A DNA stretch of 64,000 nt from positions 1-64,000 of the forward strand of contig CAJNDS010000234.1 of the NCBI GenBank assembly GCA_905221605.1, written 5' to 3'. A program made the position numbers and the translations under genes. Positions 35,279 through 45,218 of this stretch are shown here, in pieces (position 1 is the stretch's first letter; each line of letters opens with the position of its first letter). The notes below the pieces were generated by a model. The model saw only the letters and a list, made by a program, of their open reading frames with translations, did not search any database and had not been told where the DNA came from. The stretch is from Symbiodinium natans. Lineage: Eukaryota; Sar; Dinophyceae; Suessiales; Symbiodiniaceae.

Positions 35279-36421
35279 ATGTCCGACACGCCTGCGGATG
35301 ATGCCGCAAGCCACGCCACAGACGCAGCATGGCGTACGATCTTGTCGCAGACCGATGCACAGTTGAGGCACGGACTGCTGCAGCTGCCATCCGCGCAGCA
35401 GCAAAGGCTTGCCTTCATGGCGTTGCAGTGCATCTCTGGCGCCGCACAGCACGCCGAAGAACACCTGCCAACCTGGCGCAGAGCCACCGAAGCTTTCTGG
35501 CGCCGCACGGAAGGCCAGCACGGCACTGCACCGCCTGCAGCAAGCAAAGGCAAGCCCATTCCTGCCGGCAAGACGCCAGTCCCCGCACTGCCACCCGCAC
35601 AAGCACAGCCGGCACCAGCTGCAGATGCACCACCGCAGCCCGAGCCGGGATTGCAAGCAGTGCTGGCTGGCATGATGTCGGAGCTGCGTGACTTGCGCGC
35701 ACAGCGCAGCTCCAGCTCCACCAAGGGCATTGAGTACGAGCCACGGCCGCCGAAGCCGGAGACACAGCCCGGCCCTCCGCCCACCCTTACAGCACCGCTG
35801 CAGCCGCCGCCGCCTAAGCAACCAGCACCGCCAAAGGACCCACAGCCACCGCGTGCCCAGCCCAAGGAAGGACTGTCCCAGGCGGCGCCGCCCAAGAAGC
35901 CGCCAGTCCCGGCCCCGCCGCGCAAAGCCTGGGCGGACGAGACGCAGGAGCAGCCAGCAAAGCCCAGCAAGTTTCCGGTGGTCGAGCCTGGCACCGCAAA
36001 GCCCCGCGCCGCACAGCATGGCACCGCAGAGCCGCCCCGCGCCGCGCCCTCGGCAATTATCGAGGCGCCGGACGGGAGGGGCCCAGGGGTCCCCTCCCAC
36101 CACATGCACAGCACCGCGCCGCACGGCACCAAGCCCGGTTGGGAGCCCGCACTGCCTGCCCTCTGCATGGGGAAAATCTTTTTTACTGCGGATGGCCGCC
36201 CATGGTGTCGCCATCCGCAGCGTGGCAACATAATGTGTTGCGTGCGCTGCAAAGACCCGCACTGCGCATATGATGGCAACGCGCCTTGCAATTTTCCAAT
36301 TAAGCTTCCATTCGAAATGGACACGCACCGCTCCCACAGATGCAGCCAGTGTATGGCGGCACACAACGCACAGCAAGGCAAACCCAGCGTGCAACCCTTG
36401 GAGAGTCCGCTCGACAAGTGA
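35279..36421 (+). CDS. Pro/Ala-rich protein with C-terminal Cys/His domain (element 2)
   Basis: ATG 35279 to TGA 36419-36421, 380 residues. The first ~85 residues are helical (LSQTDAQLRHGLLQLPSAQQ), the middle is a long Pro/Lys/Ala-rich linker (PPPTLTAPLQPPPPKQPAPP), and the last ~90 hold a Cys/His-rich fold: WCRHPQRGNIMCCVRCKDPH, CAYDGNAPCNF, HRSHRCSQC. This could be a zinc-binding nucleic-acid-binding module. It occupies the position of the RS-rich protein of the other element, directly before the recombinase. Function unknown; a capsid/nucleocapsid accessory is one possibility. Long minus-strand frames across this region are shadows. Confidence 0.5.
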   Translation: MSDTPADDAASHATDAAWRTILSQTDAQLRHGLLQLPSAQQQRLAFMALQCISGAAQHAEEHLPTWRRATEAFWRRTEGQHGTAPPAASKGKPIPAGKTPVPALPPAQAQPAPAADAPPQPEPGLQAVLAGMMSELRDLRAQRSSSSTKGIEYEPRPPKPETQPGPPPTLTAPLQPPPPKQPAPPKDPQPPRAQPKEGLSQAAPPKKPPVPAPPRKAWADETQEQPAKPSKFPVVEPGTAKPRAAQHGTAEPPRAAPSAIIEAPDGRGPGVPSHHMHSTAPHGTKPGWEPALPALCMGKIFFTADGRPWCRHPQRGNIMCCVRCKDPHCAYDGNAPCNFPIKLPFEMDTHRSHRCSQCMAAHNAQQGKPSVQPLESPLDK

Positions 36422-36741
36422 GCACGCGCACAGCACCGCACAGCGCCGCACTCTCCCTGCTTTTCTTTCTGTACAGCTGCACCGCACTGCATTGCACCGC
36501 ATTTTCTGCTAGCAGGGACGCTGCATTTTTGCAGCAGAATCAGCACCCAGCGCATGTCTGCGGGAAAAAAGATTCGGCAGCTCGCATTGCACATGCCGCC
36601 TAAGCATACAGCCCGCATGCGCTGTTGAGCAGACTTACCACAGCTCAGTTACATGTACTCTTCTAGCCTCCCGCTCGCCCAGGTCTTTACCACTGGCAAC
36701 TCATCGACGACATCGACGCACCGCACCTGCCTCCTGCATCT

Positions 36742-39216
36742 TTGGGTTCCGGAACTTGCTCAGATTCTGCACTGCATGCACCGAGCGCAACTGCCGATTG
36801 CCCTGCCACCTTGTTTTACCCAAGCCCTGAACCCGAAATAAGCTACTCCCCAAGCCCCGGGTCAGCAACCTCGCCCCCCCGACTCCAACTGCACGAGACT
36901 TTGCACGAGGCAGCCCGCCGATTGCTGAGCGAGAGAAATTCGGCATCAGGCCGGTTCCAAGCAGCAGCGAGCCTCGACAAAGGCACTGAGGCCCTCAGCA
37001 TGCACAATGCAGAGGACGACCCCATCGCCGATTCAAGCCCGCCACGGGCCTCACAGAGTAAGCGTAACCTTGACCCCGCTTTCCTTAAGGCCTGTCACCC
37101 TAAGCGTAGAGTCACACAGGCACCGACCCGTGCTTCAACACCGCGCCATTCCGTGCATGACCTGCTGCACCACTGCAACGCCTGGGCCGCATTGCCACCC
37201 GCAAAAGCTCGCCCAGCAGCGCGTGCACCGCCGCCGGTGCCTCCTGCCCCGCTGCAGGTGCTAATGCACCCACCTGCACAGCGTTGGGATAATAATGCCC
37301 TAAAGCCCCAACCCCTAGCACCGCCCCCGCCTAGACCCACGCCACGCAGCCTCAACTACTCCAGGGCGCCTGCCCAGCTGCGCGCGAGCACCGCACCACT
37401 GTATCCACACGCTCCTCCCTTGCAGCAAATGAAAGCACCGCAGGCCCCACGCCTGGCGTCTGCTCCCACAGTGCACAGCTTCCACGCGGCCGCCACTACC
37501 CGCGCGAGCAACGCGCATCGCAAGGAGCGTGCCCTCACCAGATTCATTGCACTGCTTGTGATGGCCGGCACAGCCAGCGAGATATATGCCAATTTCCACG
37601 ACAAACCGACATTCCATGATCACGCTCGCCAATGCATAGCAAAGAACTCCGCCAGCACGCTGGACCGCTACATCAAATGCCTGGAGCACTTCACCGACTA
37701 CCTCGCAATGTGGAAATCGTCTATGGCCACCTGTGATTGGCCGTGCATTGCAGACTATCTGCATTCAGCTAAACAAAGCAAGCTCTGGGACAGAGCGTGC
37801 CACCAAGCCCCCCCCACGATGTGCATCAAAGCACTGCGCTGGTTTGCACGGCAAGCGCAAATACCAAACCTAAATGCGGCCATGTTCCGGCCATTAATCT
37901 CAGCATATCTCGTCAGAGATGGCCCCCGGGACAGACGAGAAGCAATGCCATTGCCCATGGCCTGCGTCGTTGTGTGGGAGCAATGCATCTGGCGCAAACT
38001 GGGCCCGACGAGCATGCGCTTCTGGCTCGGCGCCGCACTGCTCTGCGTGCACGCATCGCTCCGCTGGGGCGACGCGCAGCGAATTGATTGGTCTTCTCTG
38101 GACCTCACCAGCACTGCGCTGCGCGGCACCTGCTATGCAACCAAAACCACCAGTGACGGCCAGCCATGGGCCGTCCACTGGCGGGGCTTCACCGGCCGAG
38201 ACCCCAGCACGTCCTGGGTGGTGCATTGGTTGCATATCATGCATAGCTACCTGGCATCGCACCCGCATAATCGTCCAGACTTCATGTTTATTCAATGCAA
38301 TCTGGACGGCCCCTTGCCTGCCTCAGCAACGCCCAGCAGCTACCACCACAGCCTGCAATGCCTGCGCTGGGCTTGCACGGCACCTTGGTTATGCGCACCG
38401 CCCCTCCTTACCAGCACAGAAGCCCTCAGCCTTGCACTGCACAGCCTAAAATCCTGCCTCCTGGCAGCTGCGGCACAACTCGAGCTGCGTAAGGAGCACC
38501 GACTGCAACAAGGACATCACAGGGACAGCGCAGCACTGTATAGCCGAGATGATACCATAGCCAGCCTGCGTATACAACGCCAAATACGCACGGCTTTGTG
38601 GGAACACTGGCGACCGCAAAGGTCGCAAGCCAGAGGAGGCCAATCACCAGTCCCCGAGCCGCCCTTCTATATACACACCGGCGAGTGCCAGCCCTGCCTC
38701 ACACAGTCAGATCTGCAAGACCCACTCCTGGCATGCTTCATTTCACGACACGAAAGACTGCAGCACACTCCGCCTGAATCTCCACGCACAGATATCGACG
38801 CCAGCCCTGAACCTCTCAGCGATAATAGCATGCTAGCAGCACTTGCGGACGACCCCGAAGCAGCAGAAGTTGAACGCGCTGCACTGCATCTTCAGCTTGA
38901 GTCCAGCTCCGAACTGGAGGGCCCAGCCTCCCCCGTTGCCTCGCTCCCATCCTCTGCTGAAAGCGAAGATTCTGGGGAACTTCAGGGCACTGGAGTTCGC
39001 AACGGAGGCTGGGCCTGTACCCACTGCATCACCCCAGCCAGCTGGCAAGCGTATAAGGAGGCCCCGCCAGAAGACCGCAGCGTCTTCATCCTCAAAGCAG
39101 CCTGTGGTGTGCAACTGCGCCGTTGCGCCTTCCTCACGCCCTTGTCAGCAGCCCCAACCCTTTGCGGCAGAGCCGCCTGCAAAGCCGCGAGATCAACGGC
39201 AAATGCCCGGCCCTAA
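36742..39216 (+). CDS. Tyrosine recombinase of element 2
   Basis: The open frame of 824 codons starts with TTG 36742; the first ATG lies about 84 codons in (near 36997), so the true start is uncertain and could involve splicing. Residues ~85-260 are Pro/Ala-rich; the core-binding part includes NSASTLDRYIKCLEHFTDYL. The catalytic part has Arg in SLRWGDAQRIDW, Lys in YATKTTSDG, HSLKSCLLAAAA (HxxK), a His pair in LQQGHHRDS and Tyr in ALYSRDD. As in the other element the second Arg of the canonical set is Lys. A Ser/Glu-rich tail follows. It should integrate the element circle. The frame is intact. Confidence 0.7.
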   Translation: MGSGTCSDSALHAPSATADCPATLFYPSPEPEISYSPSPGSATSPPRLQLHETLHEAARRLLSERNSASGRFQAAASLDKGTEALSMHNAEDDPIADSSPPRASQSKRNLDPAFLKACHPKRRVTQAPTRASTPRHSVHDLLHHCNAWAALPPAKARPAARAPPPVPPAPLQVLMHPPAQRWDNNALKPQPLAPPPPRPTPRSLNYSRAPAQLRASTAPLYPHAPPLQQMKAPQAPRLASAPTVHSFHAAATTRASNAHRKERALTRFIALLVMAGTASEIYANFHDKPTFHDHARQCIAKNSASTLDRYIKCLEHFTDYLAMWKSSMATCDWPCIADYLHSAKQSKLWDRACHQAPPTMCIKALRWFARQAQIPNLNAAMFRPLISAYLVRDGPRDRREAMPLPMACVVVWEQCIWRKLGPTSMRFWLGAALLCVHASLRWGDAQRIDWSSLDLTSTALRGTCYATKTTSDGQPWAVHWRGFTGRDPSTSWVVHWLHIMHSYLASHPHNRPDFMFIQCNLDGPLPASATPSSYHHSLQCLRWACTAPWLCAPPLLTSTEALSLALHSLKSCLLAAAAQLELRKEHRLQQGHHRDSAALYSRDDTIASLRIQRQIRTALWEHWRPQRSQARGGQSPVPEPPFYIHTGECQPCLTQSDLQDPLLACFISRHERLQHTPPESPRTDIDASPEPLSDNSMLAALADDPEAAEVERAALHLQLESSSELEGPASPVASLPSSAESEDSGELQGTGVRNGGWACTHCITPASWQAYKEAPPEDRSVFILKAACGVQLRRCAFLTPLSAAPTLCGRAACKAARSTANARP

Positions 39217-39326
39217 GCCGACTTGCAAGGTCCTAGCACTGCAGTTATGCCACAACCACCCACGAATTCATCCGCAGCCATTTGTACCTGGCTCAATTCC
39301 ACCAGCCTACGCCCTCACGCTTCGCC

Positions 39327-39923
39327 ATGGATGTCGACTCCAAACAAGACTTCAACCAACTCATGCAGGATTCTAACCTGCCCGAGGACCTTTGCACTGC
39401 ACTGCGCAACTCTGGATACCAAACCATTGCCGACTTTGCCTTCAGCGTGCCGCAACAGCACTATCTAGACGCATGGCTACACGCCCAACCCAAAGAACTT
39501 TGGGAAGAGCTGCAAGTCCAAGACATTGCGTACAGCCCTGTTGTTGGCCGCCTACGCCGCTTCCTTGACAGATGCCATACGCACGCCTCCGGCACCGCGC
39601 CAGCCCCAGCACGGGGAGAGCCCGGCCCATCTGCCAGCACACGCGCCGCTCCCATCGCAGAGAACGTTTGGGCCGAACATGCACCGCCTCGCCTAACACC
39701 GGCAGCAGTCCAAAGCATGAAAGATACCTTCACGGCAAACTATCCAGGAGAAATCCTCGATAGCAACGCAATGCCTAGCATACGACTGCTCAGCATCGTG
39801 TACCAATGGTTCCGACCAGGCAACGCACCGCAATGGGTGCCATGGCAGCTCCGCATGTCCGAGCGCCAAGAGATGCGGCGTGATCGCAGTGTTGCCCGGA
39901 AGGCTAAAGTGGGGGTTTCTTAG
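39327..39923 (+). pseudogene. 5' part of a Gag-like gene, truncated at B1
   Basis: ATG 39327 (the open frame begins TTG 39282) gives 198 residues. The N-terminus (DFNQLMQDSNLPEDLCTALR, TIADFAFSVPQQHYLDAWLH) parallels that of the full Gag at 25879, which has a similar helix, a xxAxFAFxV-type segment and a DxW. The last codons run into B1 at 39911 and the stop TAG at 39921-39923 belongs to that repeat. No zinc fingers or RT follow. The product would be a Gag N-terminal fragment. The deletion junction lies at 39910/39911. Confidence 0.55.
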
Positions 39924-40034
39924 TTTCTCTCCGCACTGCATCGCATTCGACTTCCGAGCAACACATGCGAAAAAAGAGTGAGCTACCGCAGGGTTCGAAC
40001 TCGTAGTTAACTGCACAAGGGATGGAGCCTGAAC
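39911..40034 (+). repeat. Element 2 repeat B1
   Basis: 124 bp, starting GGGGGTTTCTTAGTTTC and ending GGAGCCTGAAC; matches B2 at 40286-40409. Contains GGGTTCGAACTCG near 39991-40003, which resembles a tRNA B-box. Confidence 0.93.
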
Positions 40035-40163
40035 GTTGCGTGTATAATTGTGGTTTTGGTTTACACGCATGTTTTGAGCCATCTTCTTGTAGCTGATACA
40101 TTGCACTGCAACTTCAGGCTCCAGGACGTGCAGACGGCAGGAACAGCAAGCATTTGAAATCAC
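40035..40163 (+). repeat. Element 2 repeat A2
   Basis: 129 bp, same as A1 at 34365-34493, and starts right after B1. The junction B1/A2 reads GAAC|GTTGCG, with a central AACGTT palindrome. Confidence 0.93.
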
Positions 40164-40285
40164 CCGCCCTCCTCTCCCTAGTTTTTTCTTACAGGACCGC
40201 AGTTCCTAGGAGTCTCGCCTGACTCGAGGCCGCAAGACCTCTGCGACTCAACCTTCTTAAACCAGGAGGTCCCGTATGTCTCACC

Positions 40286-40409
40286 GGGGGTTTCTTAGTT
40301 TCTCTCCGCACTGCATCGCATTCGACTTCCGAGCAACACATGCGAAAAAAGAGTGAGCTACCGCAGGGTTCGAACTCGTAGTTAACTGCACAAGGGATGG
40401 AGCCTGAAC
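40286..40409 (+). repeat. Element 2 repeat B2, right end
   Basis: 124 bp, same as B1; separated from A2 by 122 unique bases that contain GTCTCACC just before the repeat. Host DNA CGAAGCATTC follows. Confidence 0.93.
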
Positions 40410-42507
40410 CGAAGCATTCAATGCTGCATTTGCAAGTTCTGGCTTTAGATGCAAGACTCTGATCAAAAAGCGATGTTTTCAAGACTGTTGCAGAGCACGC
40501 AAGTTAATGCAAATTTCAATGTTTTCATACACAGAGTTTGTTCCTGCTTGGCTTGGCAAAACAAATGACGGAAATTCAAATTTTGCAATTTTCAGGTTCT
40601 AGATCTGTTTTTTTTTTCTCAGCTGATCGTTCTCGCATGGAGAATTCGAACCTCCAAAAAGGCATTTTTTTGGGCGATTCTCACTGCAACACTTTTTTGA
40701 CCTATGGGCAAAATTTGTTTGAGTCTGCAGCGTTGCTGCTTCATCTCTATGTTTTCAGCGTAGAAGTGCAGGAATTTCGATGCGATTCACTCTGGCTGTG
40801 AGTTACTCAAGAGAGAGTTGGAGGTTCCATTTCGGTCAAGGAAGTTGACGCCACATAGAATCTTAGTCTTGCCATGCTGGTCATTGCAGCAGTTTGGAAA
40901 CAGTGGTTTTTGTGCCTGGAGGTTTTAGCTGCTTTCGGGGCTACAGGTGTTCTCGTGACCGAGCGAGTAGGCGGTATTGAGGGCAGCAGTTGAACCGCTC
41001 TAGTTTCAGCATCATTGTCGTCAGAGTTCTTGCATTTGATGCCTTGTGTTGGAAGGCCGGGTATGTTGTTGAAGCAATGCCCGGGGAGATGTACCGCAAG
41101 ATGCGATGATGCTTCTTACATGTTACATTGTGTTGCATCACTGTCCACTGCTATTTTCCATTGTTCACTCGAGCTCAGGCTTTGCTGTCGTCTTCTCTGA
41201 GCACTTTCGACCCGAAACCCCATAACCTGCTTACTTGAGTTTCAGCGTTGAAAGCACCGCGGTACTGTGCGTCATACACTGTGTTGCGAGAAACGGTTTG
41301 CAGGAGCCGCGTCCCAGTATTGTGTTTGGTTGAGCTGTTGATAGTCGATCTGGCAAAAAAGGGATTTCGTGAGTGGGACCAATAAGGAAGGGATAATGTT
41401 GAGTGTTTTTGGGTGTGAGGATATGAGGACCTTAACCTGGTGCGCAGTGTCAGTACCGTGGGCGCGCTCACAAGTGGTCCTTAGGGGTGGTGGTTTCTTT
41501 CCTCAATGGCAGAGGGCAAGAAGAAGGAAGGTGGTCCGGAGTTATCCACTCAATGAGGTGGAGTCACCACCTCGGCTGCTGCCAATGTGTAGTTTTTGGC
41601 CGAAAACATCTCCAGTGGACATGGCTGGGACAGGGGGAGTGCGGAGATGTAGAAGAAGTGTTTGAAGGGACGTGAAACACGTCACCAATGTTGCTTTGGC
41701 TGAAGGATGGCCGGAAGTGCTTTCCATGATGAGGGTTGGGGATTGGGGGTGTTGGTACTAGGACCCTTGTTTGGGTTGTTGGTTTAGGCCTGGTAGTCCC
41801 GCACTGGACCCCCTCGTCCTGCTTGGTACCCTTCAGGGTAAAAAGGGTTGAACTTCGCAATAAGGGGGTTAGGGTGTAGGGTTTAGGGTTGAGGGTTGAA
41901 GCAACGAAGGTGCATTTTCGTCTAGTACGGGCAGGAATGCTGCTTCCCAAAGCGCGTTGAGGGGACGGACTCAACACGCAGGGTAGAGGACTTTAGAGGA
42001 CCTGGGGCATACGCACCTGCAATCAAACCTTGTGGCTTTTTGTGCACCTTGCTTGTGTCCACTCCACATGCATTTTGACGAATTTTGATTGCCCGAGCGC
42101 CAGGTCCCAAAGCCCTCGTCCTCAAATCGCAATGCCGAGATCCTAAGTTCCAACAGTCTGGGTTTAGGGTCTAGGGTTTAGGGTTCAGGGTTATCGGGGG
42201 TTCCCCCCCAAAAAGAAAGGCTGCAATTTCTATTTTCAGCAACCCCCCACATGAAGGCACATCCAGCATCCTTCATGCATGTGTGGGCCCTGGCTCGAAA
42301 TCTTGATCCAGTAGCTCAAACCTTCGGCTATCAAGTTACTTGAAAAGGACGCATGTTTGCACTTTGAAGTACTGAATGCCGTGAAGCCTCGCAGATTGTA
42401 GAAGCCCAGAAGACCCAAAAACACGCAATGTAAAATTATGTATATAGATATATACATATATTACAAATGATAGTATTCCATTTCATCAGTCGTATATACT
42501 ATATACA
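40410..42507. other. Intergenic stretch without recognised gene; two small telomere-like tracts
   Basis: About 2.1 kb. Degenerate TTAGGG/TTTAGGG tracts occur near 41861-41900 and 42160-42193. ORFs of 60-137 codons are present on both strands, but overlapping one another and without motif support. Confidence 0.4.
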
Positions 42508-42728
42508 TAGATAAATATGTACATATGTACATATGTACATATGTACATATGTACATATATACTATATACATAAATACATAGGCATAGGTATATATATATA
42601 TATGTACATATGTACATATGTACATATGTACATATGTACATATGTACATATGTACATATGTACATATGTACATATGTACATATGTACATATGTACATATG
42701 TACATATATGTTTATACATATACATACA
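42508..42728. repeat. (TACATATG)n microsatellite, two blocks
   Basis: Octamer GTACATAT repeated at about 42518-42560 and 42600-42705, with TATATATA and TACATACATG at its borders. The octamer is self-complementary as a unit, so the tract can fold into hairpins. ORFs rich in Tyr, Ile, Cys, Thr and Met here are translations of the repeat. Confidence 0.95.
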
Positions 42729-42770
42729 TGTTCGTGGCTCAGATTGAGCTCCGTGCAGTTCGGCTGAGTG

Positions 42771-43907
42771 ATGTTTCATGTCTGGCGGGCTTCGGGAAAA
42801 GAACTGGCTGCTGTACCAGAGGAAGAAGTTCGCGAGGTACGAAGCTTGAAACAGAGGTTGCAGAAGCTTTGCGGTGTCTCGCGCTTCTGCCAGAGGCTCC
42901 TGCATGATGGTCAGGAGCTTGACGATGGAGTTGTGCTGAAGCCGCCCATGGACATTCAGCTTGTCGTGCTCCCCTTCGCCGATACCTCATGGCTGCAAGC
43001 ACTGAGGCTCTTAGAGGAGGCTGCATCGGGCGATGTGCTGGCGCTCGAGGCGCTTCTGCAGCGACCTCAGGACCCAAACTTCGCGATGGGGAAAGGGGCC
43101 CTCTGCGCGCCTGCTGAAAGCGGCTACGTGGAGGTTGTCCGCATGTTGCTGGAGGCGGGAGCCGACCCAGATGCGCCTGGCGAGCGTGGCGAAAGCCCCC
43201 TTTGGGCAGCATCCGCGCAAGGCCACGTGGAAATCGTGCGTTTGTTGTTGGAGGCCGGGGCAGACAAGGATGCGCCAGGCCTCGATTGCCGAACCTCGTT
43301 GTGGATGGCAACTTCAGAAGGTCACGTGGAAATTGTCAGGCTGCTGTGCGCAGCTGGTGCTGACAAGGATGCTGCTGCCAACTGCGGTAAGACGCCGTTG
43401 ATGGTCGCATGTTGGAATGGTCATGTGCAGATTGTCAGCTTGTTGTGTGACACTGGTGTTGACTGCAACACATTGGACAAGTCTGGGAGAAGTCCGCTCT
43501 GGGTAGCATGTCTGACGGGCAATGTGGAGATTGCCAGCTTGCTTATGGAGGCCGGAGCAGACAAGGATGTCCCAGGGACGGATGGCCAGAGCCCGCTCTT
43601 GCTGTCCTGTATCCAGGGCCATGAGGAACTCACAAGCCTGCTCCTGAAGGCAAGGGCGGACTTTGAAGCTCCTGAGAAGGACGGCCGCAGCCCGCTGCTG
43701 GTCGCTGCCCTGCAGGGCCACGCGGGAATCGTGCGCCTGCTGTTGGGGGCCCGTGCCAATCATACCCGAAGCTGCGGTGGCCAAACTCCGCTCCAGGCCG
43801 CGTCAAGCCGAAGTTACAGTGAAGTGGTGCACGTGTTGGAAGCTGCGAAGGCAAAGAGCAAGCCAAGATCGCCGGCCCTGGTGGCATCGACGAGCGCGCG
43901 CAGGTAG
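42771..43907 (+). CDS. Ankyrin-repeat protein with ubiquitin-like N-terminus
   Basis: The frame opens at GTG 42768; ATG 42771 is used, giving 378 residues to TAG 43905-43907. The N-terminal ~75 residues (FHVWRASGKELAAVPEEEVR, SLKQRLQKLCGV, QRLLHDGQELDDGVVLKPPM) form a ubiquitin-like domain. Then come about nine ankyrin repeats of ~33 residues with GHVEIVRLLLEAGADKDAP-type sequences. The protein would bind partners through the repeats. Intact, intronless, with a basic Ser/Ala/Arg tail. This architecture is common in dinoflagellates. It lies on the same strand as the KEN-type genes downstream, 3.8 kb away; RNase L of vertebrates combines ankyrin repeats with a pseudokinase and KEN domain, but nothing here joins them in one frame. 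Confidence 0.85.
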   Translation: MFHVWRASGKELAAVPEEEVREVRSLKQRLQKLCGVSRFCQRLLHDGQELDDGVVLKPPMDIQLVVLPFADTSWLQALRLLEEAASGDVLALEALLQRPQDPNFAMGKGALCAPAESGYVEVVRMLLEAGADPDAPGERGESPLWAASAQGHVEIVRLLLEAGADKDAPGLDCRTSLWMATSEGHVEIVRLLCAAGADKDAAANCGKTPLMVACWNGHVQIVSLLCDTGVDCNTLDKSGRSPLWVACLTGNVEIASLLMEAGADKDVPGTDGQSPLLLSCIQGHEELTSLLLKARADFEAPEKDGRSPLLVAALQGHAGIVRLLLGARANHTRSCGGQTPLQAASSRSYSEVVHVLEAAKAKSKPRSPALVASTSARR

Positions 43908-45218
43908 AGATGTTCCCTTCGCCCTTGCGGTGTCCTCACGTCATGTTCCGAGCAAGTTCAAACACGCTCGATGCGCCGCGGGACCTGACAGACAGTGGCC
44001 AATGACATCCTGTGGCGCATCTTCGTGCATTTCCGTGTTTAGCCGGTCGAGCACATCAGGAGGCAGAAGAACCACAACCTTGCAACCGCAAATCGCGTGC
44101 ATTCCTGCCCCGACTCCGGAGGAGCAGCAGAAAAGGACCGAAACAAGCAGGGTCTGCGGAGTAGGGGAACAGGGTCCCAAAGCGCTTCTTCACCCGTATG
44201 CCCGAATCCCAAGCTCGGATCTGCGAGGATCTAGTTACACGCTGCTTCCTGTGAGCAACTCTCATCCTTTGCAGCCAAAGGCAGCGACTCAGACGAAAAA
44301 GGGCTAAGAGAGGATAGCGAAGGTAAACTCCGATCTCGAAACCGTACAAGGAGACTGAGACATGCCAACCAGTGATCAAAACCAGCAAAAATGATACGAC
44401 AAGTCTGAGGTGGGCAAAGCGAGATCAGGGAACACACGCGACACAACGAACCAAGTTGAAGAGGTCCTTGTTTTCAGTTTTGTTCGAGTCATCGCATTTC
44501 AGGTTCATGTGTTCTTTCCATCTTTTGGCAAAAATCTTATGTTGGCTCCGGTGTTCCTGCTCACTAGAAGTACATGGGGTAAGCCCGTTGATCTTGAATG
44601 GGTTTTGAATGAGTTTGTGATTTCCCTGGTGATCTCTTGAGTTGACAGTTAGCCAGCGACTTCGTTCACGTCGGGGCGATGACCTGGGCTGAAGAAGTCT
44701 TCACATAGAGCCTCAGTCCAAAAAGAACATAACGCAACATAATTTAGGAATTTCACAGACGGGGGCATTGTCGCATTGCCCTTCTGAACAGCGTTCCAGG
44801 CAGGTCACCTCCCAACTAGTGTATCTGGACTGGTGTACTTGCAACGGAGATTGGTGCTCACGTGAGCCGTCAGCCTCATTCTCCCACCATGACCATGTTC
44901 GTTTCATGGCTTGCGGAGCCCTCTCTTGCCGATTTTCAGCACGCCGTACCTTGCATGATTCTTTCTGGGAGTGGACAGCTGTCTGCGCACTAGGTGCCGG
45001 CGCGGCGCGACGGATAACTTTCGCGATGAGATGCCCAAGCAGTTGCTGTGCAAGATGCTTATCATTGTTGCACGCGTCATGTGCTATTCTAGCCATCGGC
45101 TCGCTCAATCATGTGTTCATGTTGCTCTATGTAACGCAGTCCAAGCTTGCAGTGCAGGGTCATCGTGGACATTCAAAGACGCTTCCCCAGGGCCTTAGAA
45201 CTTCATAGGGCCGGTTCC
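43908..45218. other. Intergenic stretch, no recognised gene
   Basis: About 1.3 kb with short open frames only. No repeats of note. Confidence 0.4.

Larger units (their letters stand above)
34365..40409 (+). mobile_element. Second split-repeat tyrosine-recombinase element, 6,045 bp, RT lost
   Basis: Order A1 (34365-34493), genes, B1 (39911-40034), A2 (40035-40163), unique 122 bp, B2 (40286-40409). A copies match over 129 bp, B copies over 124 bp. B1 and A2 are exactly adjacent. The sequence is unrelated to the element at 20.6-31.7 kb, yet the layout is the same and the gene order, a Pro-rich protein with Cys/His tail, then recombinase, then Gag start, matches it. The Gag frame stops inside B1, so the rest of Gag and the RT/RNase H were removed by an internal deletion ending at B1. 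The copy is therefore non-autonomous and would need RT from another element. Confidence 0.85.

Noticed and set aside
35261-36618. Minus-strand ORFs of 413 and 450 codons
   Set aside because: They are shadows of the plus-strand Pro-rich gene. They have Cys/Gly/Arg-rich translations without domain features.
39985-40010. tRNA-like T-arm (GGTTCGAACTC)
   Set aside because: The stem bases do not pair and no cloverleaf can be drawn. Kept only as a B-box-like motif in the findings.
42461-42905. Tyr/Ile/Thr-rich ORFs on both strands
   Set aside because: They are translations of the GTACATAT microsatellite, extended by chance.
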